DNA of 59,824 bases from Helochares maculicollis (Eukaryota; Arthropoda; Insecta; Coleoptera; Hydrophilidae), in contig JAWQRO010000088.1 of assembly GCA_033557835.1 (NCBI GenBank), positions 1 through 59,824 on the forward strand. The letters are read 5' to 3'. A program made the translations under genes and the position numbers. The notes under the pieces were generated by a model, which had not been told where the DNA came from, ran no database searches, and worked only from the letters and a program-made list of their open reading frames with translations. This document shows, in pieces, positions 35,413-46,134 of this stretch. Within the stretch, counting starts at the first letter, position 1. Each line of letters begins with the position of its first letter.

Positions 35413-36630
35413 CTACGTTGTTTAAAAAGTTTTCGGGTCGATTAGAAAAGGCGCTGCTACCTGCCGACATTTTTATCTACGTTGGTACAGTTTTCATATG
35501 AACAGATGTGAAGCTTCATTTCAATTTGTCAATTCATACTTTGTTCACGACCCATTTCGTATCGACGTCACAGTATTTTTTTTACAACGGAAAAGTCAAT
35601 TATAGTGCAGGGATTAAGATTTTATTTTTGGAAGCTTTAAAAGTAAAGAACATTTATGAACGAATGTTGAAAGTGTGTAAGGACTCTTTGTTTTCAATTA
35701 GTATAGCAGAAAGATGAGTTGCCCAATTTAAACATGGTCGTATAAGACTTGATGAGAATCCGCGTCAAGGACGACCAAAAAAAGCAACAACACCAGAGAT
35801 CGTAGAAAAAATACAGGATATTGTATTGGAAAATCATCGATTCACTGAAAGAGATTTAGCAGAAGACCTATAGTAAGCATCGCATTGGGCATTGTGGGCA
35901 ATCTTTGGACTGAATTATTGGGTTTCAGAAGTTGTGTGCACAATGGATGTCGCATTCGCGTTTTCAAGAGTGACTTTTGGGCGTCGATTCTTCACCATAG
36001 ATGAGACTTGGATCTATCACCATGATCCTCATTCAAAACAAGAGACCTTGGAGAGGTGTAAACCTGATTCTTCGGCTCCGAAACGAGTTCGTGACCAGAA
36101 ATCAACCAAAATAGTGTTAGCATCAGTTTTTTTGGGATGCGAAAAGAATTTTGTTTGTTGATTACTTGAAACCTGCTAAAACAATAAATTCTAAATATTC
36201 TTGTAACGTTTTAGACCAGCTAAAGGACAAAATTTGTGCAGAAAGTGTCGGTTTGCAGAGGAAAAATCCATTTTTATCAGACCAATGCACCATGTCACAA
36301 AAGCATTTTGACAATAGCTAACATCCATGAATTAACTTTAGAATTATTGGAGCCTCCACTGCATTCTCTAACGACTTGCATCTGTTTCCAGACCTAACAG
36401 AATCCATGCGTGGAAAGTGTTTTTCATCAAATGATGAGGGCATAACAGACGTGAAAGTGTATTTTGCTGCCCTTCCAGATTCTCACTTCCAGGGTGAAAT
36501 TCATTAATGTAATCTAACTGGAACGGAAGTGTATTGATGTTCAGGGAGACTACACTGAATAATAGAACGTATTTCAAATCACAAAATTGTGTTGTTCTTA
36601 TCGAACCACAAACCTTATTGGACATCGTAG
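35413..36630 (+). mobile_element. Mariner, irritans-type, near full length, dead
   Basis: The TIRs CTACGTTGTTTAAAAAGT and (right, reverse complement) CTACGATGTCCAATAAGG are flanked by TA at 35411-35412 and 36631-36632, giving 1218 bp. Coding remnants: an N-terminal helix-turn-helix region (ENPRQGRPKKATTPEIVEKI), then RFFTIDETWIYHHDPHSKQE with the first catalytic Asp, then FYQTNAPCHKS where the second catalytic Asp (normally QDNAPCH) reads Thr, and LSNDLHLFPDL with the third Asp. Frameshifts and stops break the frame. The 9919 copy belongs to the same lineage and shares GCATTT..GCTAAC and TTTTTCATCAAATGATGAGG. Confidence 0.9.
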
Positions 36631-36720
36631 TATAACATGCTTCCGTATATGTTAAACTGAAATTATTGCTTCAAAATGATCTAGAAAACTAAATAATCGT
36701 TCTAGAAGCAATTCCAAATA

Positions 36721-37919
36721 TTGGGTTGGCAACTAAGTAATTGCGGATTTTTTAAAGAAAATCAAAGACAATTTTTTCATAGAAATAAATAACTTTATTC
36801 TGTAATGTATTGCCCATTTTGATCAATGAGCTTTTGCCATCTTCCAGGCAGCATCATAATCTCACGTTCATAAAAACCTGAATCAGGTACGATTTGGCAC
36901 CATCATCATTATTGAAGTTTTTACCATTCAAGGAGTTTTGTAAAGATCGAAACAAACAGTAATCAGATGGAGCAAGGTCTAGACTATATGGTGGATGTGG
37001 CAGAACATCCCAACCAAGTTCCAATCATTTTTGCCGAGTGACCAAAGATGTGTGTGGCCTTGCATTGTCATGATGGAATACAACACTTTTTCGATTTGTC
37101 TTTTCGGGCCGCTTTTCTTCAACTGCATTATTTAATTTCGTTAGTTGTTCAATTTAGATATCGGAATTGATCGTTAGGTTGGGTGGTAAGAGTACAAAAT
37201 AGACAATTCCTTTGTAATCCCACCAAATGGATAACAAAACCTTCGTTTGATGAATATCAGCTTTTGATGTTTGAGTTGGTTCACCTGGCCTACTCCACGA
37301 TCTTTTCCTCTTGATATTGTTGTAAACAACCCATTTTTCATCGCCAGTTATCAGTCGTTTTAAAAATGGATTATTTTCATTACGTTTTTATAGCAAATCG
37401 CAGCTGTTAATGCGTTACGTTGCGTTAAATGCGTTTCTTTTAGTTCGTGAGGAACCCATGTATCGAGTTTTTGAACATGACCAAGTTGTTTTAAGTGATT
37501 TTCAATGCATGTATGTGATATATGAAGCTTTTCTGCAATCTCACGTGTTGTACTGTGACGATCCGAATCGATTATTGCTTTGGTTAGGACGTCATCAACT
37601 TCAACTGGACGACCAGAGCGTTTTCATCTTTGAGTGAAAAATGACCAGAACGAAATAACTTTTTATGAGCTTGCGATGCGTGTTTCCCTTTGCGGAAATA
37701 AAAAAGCAAGATATGACGAAAATGTTCCTTTTGATTTTCCATTTTTCAACGAAGGCCAAACGAAAACTACGCAACCGATCAAAAAACTTTGTTTACTGAT
37801 TGACAGCTAAATTACCAACTATCAATTAACAAAATGTGCTTTACATTTGTCTGCAAACCTAAAAATTCAACTGAAGCCATCTATGAATGAAATCCGCAAT
37901 TACTTAGTTGCCAATCTCA
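36721..37919 (-). mobile_element. Mariner, mellifera-type, near full length, dead
   Basis: The left end TTGGGTTGGCAACTAAGTAA and a right end ending AGTTGCCAATCTCA are flanked by TA, giving 1199 bp on the minus strand. The transposase starts MENQKEHFRHILLFYFRKGK, then HASQAHKK, and jumps directly to a GHFSLKDE-like segment, so about 25 residues of the second helix-turn-helix are missing. All three catalytic positions can be read: TGDEKWVVYN, HHDNA and DLAPSDYCLF. Stops (for example before IEQLTK) and frameshifts disrupt the frame. The flanking minisatellite joins perfectly when the element is removed. Confidence 0.92.
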
Positions 37920-38250
37920 TAGCATCAACCCATTATTTTAGTAGCCTAAATGCAACATATTTTGTACATTAACAATTAATTATTTTACCCAAAATGATCT
38001 AGAAACCCAAAACAATCATTTTAGAAACCATTCGAAACAGCATCAACTCATTATTTTATCGGCCTAAATACAAGATTTTGGTCTCTAAAGTTTCATGAAA
38101 AAAGCGAAGCGAATGAGGAGGCTTAAAAGAAGGGTGACAGTCCCTATTCACTCCCCACACACGCCTCATCACACATCATTTTAGAAGTTTTTTGAAACAA
38201 TACCAACTCATTAGTTTATTGGCCTAGATGCAACTTTTTTGTACATACTA

Positions 38251-39048
38251 TTGTGATCAAAAAGTAAGATGAATTTGTTTACAAAATGAAAATTCTTTCT
38301 TTATACTTCCAAATATATTTCATCGCCTTCACAGTAATCTCCTCAATCGTATCAAAACGGTATACCCGCATTAGCCTTTTGACTTTGCTGAATAGCCAGA
38401 AGCCGCACGGAGTCAAATCAGGTGAATAAGATGGTTGCGGAACGATATGAGTCGAGTTTTTGGCTAAAAAGTCGCGAAAAACCAACGCAGTATGACATGG
38501 TGCATTTGGCACCAATCGAGACTTGACGCGTTTAGGACACAAAACAGTCTTCAAAATGATTTGGGCTGAGCCAAATGATATTCCAACACTATCAGCGAGG
38601 TCTCTAATTGTCAACCGTCGATTTCCAAGCACCAAATCTTTGATTTTTTTGGACGTGGCACACGTCGGTAGACGTTGATGGTCGTCCAGAGTGCGGTTCG
38701 CCTTCAACGCGTTCTCGACCCGCTTTGAACTCGTTATACCACTTATAAACATTATTTTGTGCCATAGTTTGATCATCAAAGGCCTTCCGCAACATTTTCA
38801 ATGTATTCGTACAAGAATATTTGCAAACAAAATTTGATTCAAGTTCTTTGCTCAGCACAATCACCCATTGTAAATATCGAAAAATTCACTTTGGGTTGTT
38901 TACAAAAACACAAGATAATTAAAGTTCTTGACCAACAGATGCTGGGCAAATGTGATACAGTCCTAGCAAGAAAAGAGAAAAGTTTACGTGCCTTCCTAAT
39001 GCCCAGGAGTTTTAAATGCCAACTTCACTTTACTTTTTGATCACAGTT
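38251..39048 (-). mobile_element. Mariner of another lineage, catalytic core deleted
   Basis: The ends TTGTGATCAAAAAGTAAGATG and (right, reverse complement) ACTGTGATCAAAAAGTAAAG are flanked by TA, giving 798 bp. The minus strand codes an HTH region (SNFVCKYSCTNTLKMLRKAF, then YKWYNEFKAGRERVEGEPHS and GRPSTST), a second HTH (RRLTIRDLADSVGISFGSAQ then IILKTVL), and a tail from NAPCHTALVFRDFLAKN through VPQPSYSPDLTPCGFWLFSK. An in-frame internal deletion between KRVKSRLVP and NAPCHT removes the first Asp and cuts off the second. At the third position the usual CDFW reads CGFW, so that Asp is replaced by Gly. Confidence 0.9.
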
Positions 39049-39149
39049 TATGTTCCAAATGGGCCAGGAAACCAAATAGTCGTTTCGGAAGCCGTACGAA
39101 AAACCCATCAATTCATTATTTTATTAGCGCAAATGCATCATTTCCAGTT

Positions 39150-39993
39150 ATGTCACCACGACCTGACCGAAACCAGTCTTGGAATTAACCTGGTTAGAAG
39201 CCGAATTAAATCGTCAAGATTTTGAAATCTATTTACTCTAATTGCAGTTTCAGCATCGGTCTATTAAATTAATAGAGTTGATGGGTGCCATTATGCGGAA
39301 TTATTCCAATTTAAGTAGTGCAAAATATGGAATTATTCAATCTCGCCCATTGCCTCTTGTTATGCAGTCGTGGTTATCCCATTGCTGTTTGCGGGATTTG
39401 CGTTCAAACACCGGCAAATTGCCGTCATTTGCAAGCATTTGTCACGGTTTTAGAATCAAAACTCGGATTGGCCTATTCCATTGTTGGATATCGTAAAAAG
39501 TGCTTAGTGAAAATGGTCGGTCGGTCAAAGCATAGAGAGTCTGAAGTTATGTCATCTTGGGCTAGAGAATGTGCACAGAAGAAAGGCGCATATAAAAGAG
39601 AGAGAATGCATATCGTTGGTCGTATGCGTAATGCGGAGTGTAAGTAGTCGTTTAGGAGATAGATGAAGATCATTTTTAGACCAACAAATCCCGTTTAGAC
39701 CAGATGAAATACGATTAAGCCCGGATTTATTTATGGTCGTGGCCAAACTGAAATTGCTTGATATATCATCGAGCTCTTTGAACAACTAGGTGATATGCGT
39801 CTGTTAGGTTTTTGCTCTTTAACTAATGGTTTGCAATAAGGATCTTTAGTACTAACTTATTTTTAGATATAACGGGCCGAAGCGATACCATGTGAGATAC
39901 GATTTTTACATTTACGAATCTTTCGTCTTCGTTTATACAGGAGAAGTCCATTAATCAAGCGTCACCTTATAGTTTTTGTTACTTCACACGTAC
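39150..39993. other. Unassigned intergenic DNA
   Basis: Open stretches on both strands, none matching a known family. Nothing I can assign. Confidence 0.4.
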
Positions 39994-39995
39994 TA

Positions 39996-41108
39996 TTGGG
40001 TTGGCAACTAAGTAATTGCAGATTTCACTCTTAGATGGCTTCAGTTGAATTTTTAGATTTGGAGACGTAGTACAAATGTAAAACACATTTTGTTATTTGA
40101 TAGTTGGCAATTTATTTGTCAATCAGTGAAAAAAGTTTTTTGATCGGTTGCGTAGTTTTCGATTAGCCTTCGTTGAAAAATGGAAAATCAAAAGGAACAT
40201 TTTCGTCATATTTTGCTTTTTTATTTCCGCAAAAGGAAAAACGCGATCGCAAGCTCATAAAAAGCAATAATCGATTCAGGTCGTCACAGTACAATACGTG
40301 AGATTGCAGAGAAGCTTCATGTATCACATACATTCATTGAAAATCACTTTAAACAACTAGAAAGAAATGCATTTAACGTTACGCATTAACAACTGCGATT
40401 TGCTAAAGAAACGTAGAGAAAATGATCCATTTTTAGAACGACTAATAACTGGCGATGAAAAATGGGTTGTTTACAACAATATCAAGAGGAAAAGATCGTG
40501 GAGCTGACCAGGTGAACCAACTCAAGCAACATCAAAAGCTGATATTCATCAAAAGAAGGTTTTGTTATCCGTTTGGTGGGATTACAAAGGAATTGTCTAT
40601 TTTGAACTCTTACCACCCAACCTAACGATTAATTCTGATGTCTACATTGAACAACTGACGAAATTAAACAATGTAGTTGAAGAAAAGGGGCCCCAATTGA
40701 CAAATCGAAATAGTGTTGTATCTCATCATGACAATGCAAGGTCACATACATCTTTGGTCACTCGGCAAAAGTTATTGGAGCTTGGTTGGGATGTTTTGCC
40801 ACATCCACCATATAGTACTGACCTTGCTCCATCTGATTACTTTCTTTTTTGATCTTTTTTTTTTGATCTTTACAAAACTCCTTGAATGGTAAAAACTTCA
40901 ATAATGATGATGTCAAATCGTACCTGATTCATTTTTTTGCAGATAAAACCCAGAAGTTTTGTAAACGTGGGACTATGATGCTGCCTGAAAGATGGCAAAA
41001 GATCATTGATCAAAATGGACAATACATTACAGAATAAAGTTATTTAGTTCCATGAAAAAACTGTCTTTGATTTCTAAAAAAATCCGCAATTGCTCAGTTG
41101 CCAACCCA
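39996..41108 (+). mobile_element. Mariner, mellifera-type, partly deleted
   Basis: The TIRs TTGGGTTGGCAACTAAGTAA and (right, reverse complement) TGGGTTGGCAACTGAGCAAT are flanked by TA, giving 1113 bp. The transposase starts at about 40181 (MENQKEHFRHILLFYFRKRK). A deletion bounded by AAAAAG joins AHKK to AIIDSG, removing the second half of the DNA-binding domain. The left breakpoint is at the same place as in the 36721 copy. The catalytic triad is readable: ITGDEKWVVYNN, SHHDNARSHTS and DLAPSDYFLF. After SDYFLF there is a stop plus a short T-rich duplication that shifts frame before LQNSLNGKN. The tail continues to MMLPERWQKIIDQNGQYI. Confidence 0.93.
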
Positions 41109-41110
41109 TA

Positions 41111-42041
41111 TGTAATAGAACATAAATAAATAGTCTGAAGGAAATTAAATATACATGTCCTGAATTAAGTCATGTTTCTTTAATCACTTCTGTTACAGTA
41201 AAATTATGGAGCTGAGCTACAACAGGTAATAGGACTAATAGTTCTGATTGTTTTGCACCAGTTGAATATCTCTGAAAATGCGATGACTCCTATTTTTAAG
41301 TAAATTAACTGACTTGTTGACAATACAACATTGCCTGTTTCTAATGAAAACTCAGGAGATGAAGTTTCTAATTTCTAGACTAAACCCAGAATTCTCACAG
41401 AACTATTCTATGACGACAATATCATTAAACTTCTTGTCACATACTCCAACTTAAGCGCCGCACGTAAGGGTTAACTGGTAAGTGCTGACCCATCACTTTG
41501 ATATCATATTTTCATACTTGCATGTCACTGACAATGCCAATTTGTATCCAATAGACAAGGTTTTCAAGTTGTGACCTCTCATAAATAAACTGAATTATAA
41601 GACTGTTTCAATTTTGGAATGCTACAAAACTCAACAATGGAATGTAATAAAATATTTTCTCTTCAAACGCTTCAACCAAAATCGTTAATAAATCAGGGAA
41701 AATTATTTCTGATCATTCTTTCTTGATTATGTCTTTGAAATGTCCTTGTATGTATAGCGCTGTAATGGATGTATTATGAAGATTTCATTATCATAGAATA
41801 TTAAAAGGATTCCTTATTTTGAGTAGTTTAATTTCAAATATTGTATCCACGACCGAAGGACATTTTTTTATATCTCATGTTAATTCTTTAAGAGATTGTT
41901 TCTATGTACCATTGAAAAGTACTTATGACATACAAATGTGTCTGCAAATAGGCTTAACCTCTGGATTTATACAAAAACAACCATTCTTCATTGTAGAAAA
42001 GTGTACTTAAAATATATATCTAAATATGATACACACACAAA
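41111..42041. other. Unassigned intergenic DNA
   Basis: AT-rich, no assignable feature. A short ACACACA run at about 42030 precedes the next repeat. Confidence 0.4.
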
Positions 42042-42471
42042 AGGACAATCTTAAACCCGTAAGAATGCTATTAATAAAAACAAATCACTAATAGATTACA
42101 TCTTGATTAATGGAGAAAAGTGAAAGATGTAACGATCAATTCTGATGTCTTCATTGAACAACTAACGAAATTAAACAATGCAGTTGAAGAAAAGCGGCCC
42201 GAATTGACAAATCGAAAAAGTGTTGTAGTCCATCATGACAATGCAAGGCCACGCACATCTTTGGTCACTCGGCAAAAAGGATTGGAGCTTGGTTGGGATG
42301 TTTTGCCACATTCACCATATTCACCTTGCTCCATCTGATTACATGTTGTTTCGATCTTTACAAAACTCCTTGAATGGTAAAAATTTCAATAATGATGATG
42401 ATGTCAAATCATACCTGATTCAGTTCTTTGATTTTCTAAAAAAATCCGCAATTATTTAGTTGCGAACCCAA
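42042..42471 (+). mobile_element. Chimeric repeat with mariner 3' half, copy 2
   Basis: This is the second copy of the composite at 278-673. The same roughly 90-bp head (GGACAATCTTAAACCCGTAA, then GAATGCTATTAATAAAAAC) joins at the same base to a mellifera-type mariner 3' half from about 42131 to the right TIR. It keeps HHDNARPRTSLVTRQK and GWDVLPHSPYS, which copy 1 has partly lost, and it has its own frameshift before APSDYMLF. Flanks beyond the right TIR differ between copies. Confidence 0.88.
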
Positions 42472-42473
42472 TA

Positions 42474-44515
42474 TTTAATGGGCGAAAATATATACGGCTG
42501 TGTCAGCGAATACATGAAAGTTACTTGTAGGTAAGGGGTTAACTAGTAACAACTTAGCGCCATCTAACCAATGCTTCCGCAGCAGCATGCGATCGAATCA
42601 TATTTGTTGCCGCTCGGATTCTTCGAGTCCATTTCAAGTGGTTGGAGAAAAATTGATGAATTATAAACACGAACTGGCTATTAGTCCAGCGGAAGAATCT
42701 ATCGTTAATATTTATATCCTCAGCTATAATGCAATTATAATTCGAAGAACTGGTGACCCAGGTTGCAAAGTGTGTGGGCAGCGATATCTTCGTCAACTCT
42801 TCAATAGTTATATAAATATTAAATAATAGACAGCCGATATCGTTAGGAGATATGTTTAGTGACCACATCACGATTGTGGAGCTCTTCGCAACATGCCGAT
42901 GAATATTTAAAGCAATAATTGTAAGGGAAGTGGAGTTCTCGAGCGGTATGATGGAGCACGTTATTGAAAGCGGCATTTAGATGCAGTGAGCATTTTCTGC
43001 AATTTACCATATAAATCAATAAACCAGAAGCAGTAATTTGCTCGGCTTATATCCATAGATTCTAAACGAAATTGGCCGTTAGCAGGCATCTCCAATAGTG
43101 ATCCCTGCATGACTCCTATATTCTATTAAGAACGAATACGGAAGAGATTCCAAGACAACAATTTACTCAAATGGGAGAACAGCGCTTACAATTAGATGCT
43201 TATGCTAACAACAGCTTTATACCACCGATTTTAATTGCTCCAGTTAGCATGATGAAGACGTTTTCAAAGTCATTCCTTAGGTAACCGTAGCCCATAAATT
43301 ACGTATTATGGATGGCGAAACCTTTTATGGCGGGTAAGCAAGATGGCTTATCTGCAACGATGGCTTATCTTCAAGGATGGTCAATCTGCAACGAGAGCCT
43401 ACCTCAGATGATTGGTCTTCAAAAAATTATGGATTCCGAAGTTTTACTTTCACCTTTTTGGACTCGCTTCCTATGTAATCCAAACGAAGCAATGGCGAGC
43501 GATTTTTCTAAAAGTGGAAGCTGCTCGCGTATAAATATGGTACGATATAGTTAACAGTTGTTGAGCCCGTCTTAATGGCCATATCAATAATACTATAAAG
43601 TTAATGCGTCCAGAAAAAGCTTAATTGCAAGCGTTCTGCATGGCGGAGCCCTCTAATAAGGCTGCGTCATATTCGCACACATTTAAAATCAAAGATCAGT
43701 TAGACCATTAAGTTTTATGCGGCGCACACCGAGAATTTTATTCTAACATTGCTCACCTCTTTTGAACGCAACTGTTAATAGATGCAGCCACTTTAAGGCC
43801 TCTTGTACAGAATCACTGAAGTATATTAGTGGATAAATGGCTGGGTTTACGGCAATTCAAACACACTCTTCGACAAAAAACGCCAGGAAGTGTGGGATTT
43901 CAATGGTGATCTGGTAGGTGAGAGGCGTGAGAGTGAATTCATATTAAGTGAAGTTGTTTTTCTTTGATGCTGCACATCTTTCAGCTACAGTTATATATAC
44001 AAACTTATGAACGGATGCGAAGGCGCCTGTAAATATTGAATGAAAAGGGACAGCATGCTCGGAGAAAAAATGATTGAGTGGCAGAGAAACAAACTTTGAT
44101 AATATACAAACAATGCAGGACGGCCGATATTGGATCATTGAGATAGAAGAATAAAATAGGGTATGACAGCTGTGAATAGCAGAAACGAAGCAGAGAGACT
44201 TGGTTACACTACTAGATTTGATAATTTGAAGTATTTGAAGTTGACTAACAAAATGTCACTTCGACAACTACCTTTTAATTTCTGCAAGTAGAACTTAAAC
44301 ATGGTTATTTGTGTGTAGTTAACGAAATTTTCATTTGGTGTATTCATCACACAATACAATCTGTATGTAAAAACAATGTTAATTATACTTTTGCCAAACA
44401 ACGCAGTGGAATTCTTTACCAACCCCCTACTTTGATTTACTAAGTCCTCGCCAAGACCTACAAATGAATCCTCACATTCATAACCAGTTCAAGCACGTTG
44501 TAGCGGAGAAACGGA
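42474..44515. other. Unassigned intergenic DNA
   Basis: Several 70-140-codon open stretches, none recognisable. The segment at 43312-43400 contains a local imperfect direct repeat (ATGGCTTATCTGCAACG and ATGGCTTATCTTCAAGG). Confidence 0.35.
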
Positions 44516-44611
44516 ATGGATTTCGTCGTTGTGGCCCTGCTGATACTCATTTATGTCTTCGGGAGAATTCTGTTCAGTTTTTGGATGTGGCTGTGGAGAT
44601 TTATTAGATAA
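44516..44611 (+). CDS. Candidate 31-aa transmembrane micropeptide
   Basis: ATG in a good context (ACGGAATGG) starts MDFVVVALLILIYVFGRILF, then SFWMWLWRFIR and TAA. The peptide has no charged residue between Asp2 and Arg17, a single hydrophobic span from about 3 to 27, and a Trp/Arg-rich C-terminus typical of a membrane interface. G/C-ending codons (GTC, GTG, GCC, CTG, CTG, CTC, GTC, TTC, CTG, TTC) dominate in a locally AT-rich region, which favours real coding. Size and layout resemble insect single-span regulators such as sarcolamban, but I see no sequence match. It could be chance. No transcript evidence is available. Confidence 0.35.
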   Translation: MDFVVVALLILIYVFGRILFSFWMWLWRFIR

Positions 44612-45429
44612 TTGGAAATTTTTGTAAGCTCCTAATCATGATTAACAACAATTTCTTTTAAAACCTCGAGTCTTTTTGTTCTGCTCTGGAATCCTCGCCG
44701 TGTTTACTAAATAATAAATGTGGACTTTCTAGGTGCGTTCATCTTCATTTCCGCGCTGAGGATTCTCAGTTCCGTGAGACAACAACAAACTCTTCTTCAT
44801 TTCAACCTTTAGGTTAAGTCCTATTCGATAGAAAGGCTCAAGATCAAAATCGTAGATGAACCAGGAACAGACTTAGATTCTGTTAATTTAAGATCGGAGA
44901 TATTTGCATTTAATTTGACATAAAATGTAAATAATGACTAGTCAAATCTCACAACATCATGAGCGCCACGACCGTAACAACGGATCCAATTAAGAAGAAG
45001 ACCACAATTTTCAATTTTATTTAAAAAGGCGCTATTCTTGTATGTAGTATGAGCCTATATCCGATCGCGTTCTTTTTCGATTCTTCGGTTTTTAGACGGA
45101 GGTATCATTATGAGTGTGACCAGGAAGCCTTCTAAACCCCTAAAGTCATTTCTCAGAATGTCGTTTTCCTCCTGAACTGTAATTGATACAGAGGAAAGAA
45201 ATGCTTTTTACAATCGAGAAAAAGGGGCCAAAGTTTTTAATGGATTCATTTCCAAAACAAGCTCGTTTTCACCTCACTCGCAAGCTTAAGATTCTGCTCC
45301 TGGCTATGTACCTATGTCCAAATTTTCTAATGGCCTTGGATAAAATGATAACAGATTCTGGTTTAATTGGAGTACTCTCAGTTTTCAAAACGGGATATTA
45401 CTGTCTCAAAATTGAGTTCAGATCCTCTA
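44612..45429. other. Unassigned; may include upstream part of the gag remnant
   Basis: No recognisable domain. An 87-codon frame at 45183-45446 directly precedes the gag remnant and could belong to it, but I cannot align it. Confidence 0.35.
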
Positions 45430-45840
45430 TAGATGCCAGGGTGTAGTACGGGAAATAGATATTATTGATGAAGAACTGCTTCAAAGTCGTTCCTGCAAGC
45501 AAATATTAAGTATAATAAACCCCAATCAAAGTTCCTACGACTTCTGTTGCTACGTATTTGTATCATGTAGTTCATTGCGATGGTTGTGTTCGCTTCGGCC
45601 ACACCAAGACCCAATGTAAGGGTACGTGTATGAATTGTTCTGAGTTGATTTATGTTCAAAGAGCTCTATCCAGAGCTTGCTCGCCAGAAGCGCATTATGT
45701 TGAGTATAAATTTTGACAATGTCTACTATTCTGAGGCACTAGATAAAATTTCGCCGGAGAAAACTCTATGCTTTGCCATCTACACCCAGGAAGTTTTCCA
45801 GGATTTCTTCTGAAGAAATTCTGAAACGGAAGTCAGGAGG
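45430..45840 (+). pseudogene. Non-LTR retrotransposon gag (ORF1) remnant
   Basis: Three frames in order give GVVREIDIIDEELLQSRSCK; then VPTTSVATYLYHVVHCDGCV followed by RFGHTKTQCKGTCMNCSE; then YPELARQKRIMLSINFDNVY followed by YSEAL. The middle part holds a CX2CX4HX4C zinc knuckle (45576-45617) in the RFGH context typical of Jockey/I-type ORF1 proteins. There it is preceded by a G(I/V)R.(I/V)D block and followed by CPE..RQK+I, matching the order here. At least two frameshifts and a stop at 45811 disable it. No reverse transcriptase follows, so this is an isolated fragment. Confidence 0.65.
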
Positions 45841-46134
45841 CCAAGGACATATCTTGTATTCAAGTGGAAGACAAATCTTACACGGAAGAGTATGAGAAGA
45901 GTTTTACCAAAGAAAGACTTGGGCATGTCACCTGTCCAAAATAAAATGCCTGCTTTCTGCGATAGCGGTTAGACCGTTGGAAGTAAAGCGATGAAATTTG
46001 ACATACGGCTATTATCGCAAAATCATTGATCCGTAACTAATTTGAAGACATACAGGATTACCGGAAGTAACTATTTACATACACAGTTTTCAAATTGTTT
46101 CAACTAAAATGATCATTAATGTAGAGTTGTCGAG

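Larger units (their letters stand above)
36640..39150. repeat. Minisatellite, about 90-bp units, split by two mariners
   Basis: Diverged units carry the ordered blocks AAAATGATCTAGAAACC, CATTTTAGAA, CAACTCATTATTTTAT and CGGCCTAAATGCAAC. They occur at about 36672-36720 plus 37922-37975, 37993-38090, 38173-38248 and 39056-39145. Mariners at 36721-37919 and 38251-39048 interrupt them. Between units, a piece at about 38101-38172 contains GCGAAGCGAATGAGG, a satellite-core-like motif. Confidence 0.7.

Noticed and set aside
42554..42976. 140-codon minus-strand open frame
   Set aside because: No recognisable domain, weak start context, and the opposite strand is also open for about 80 codons. Most simply a chance frame.
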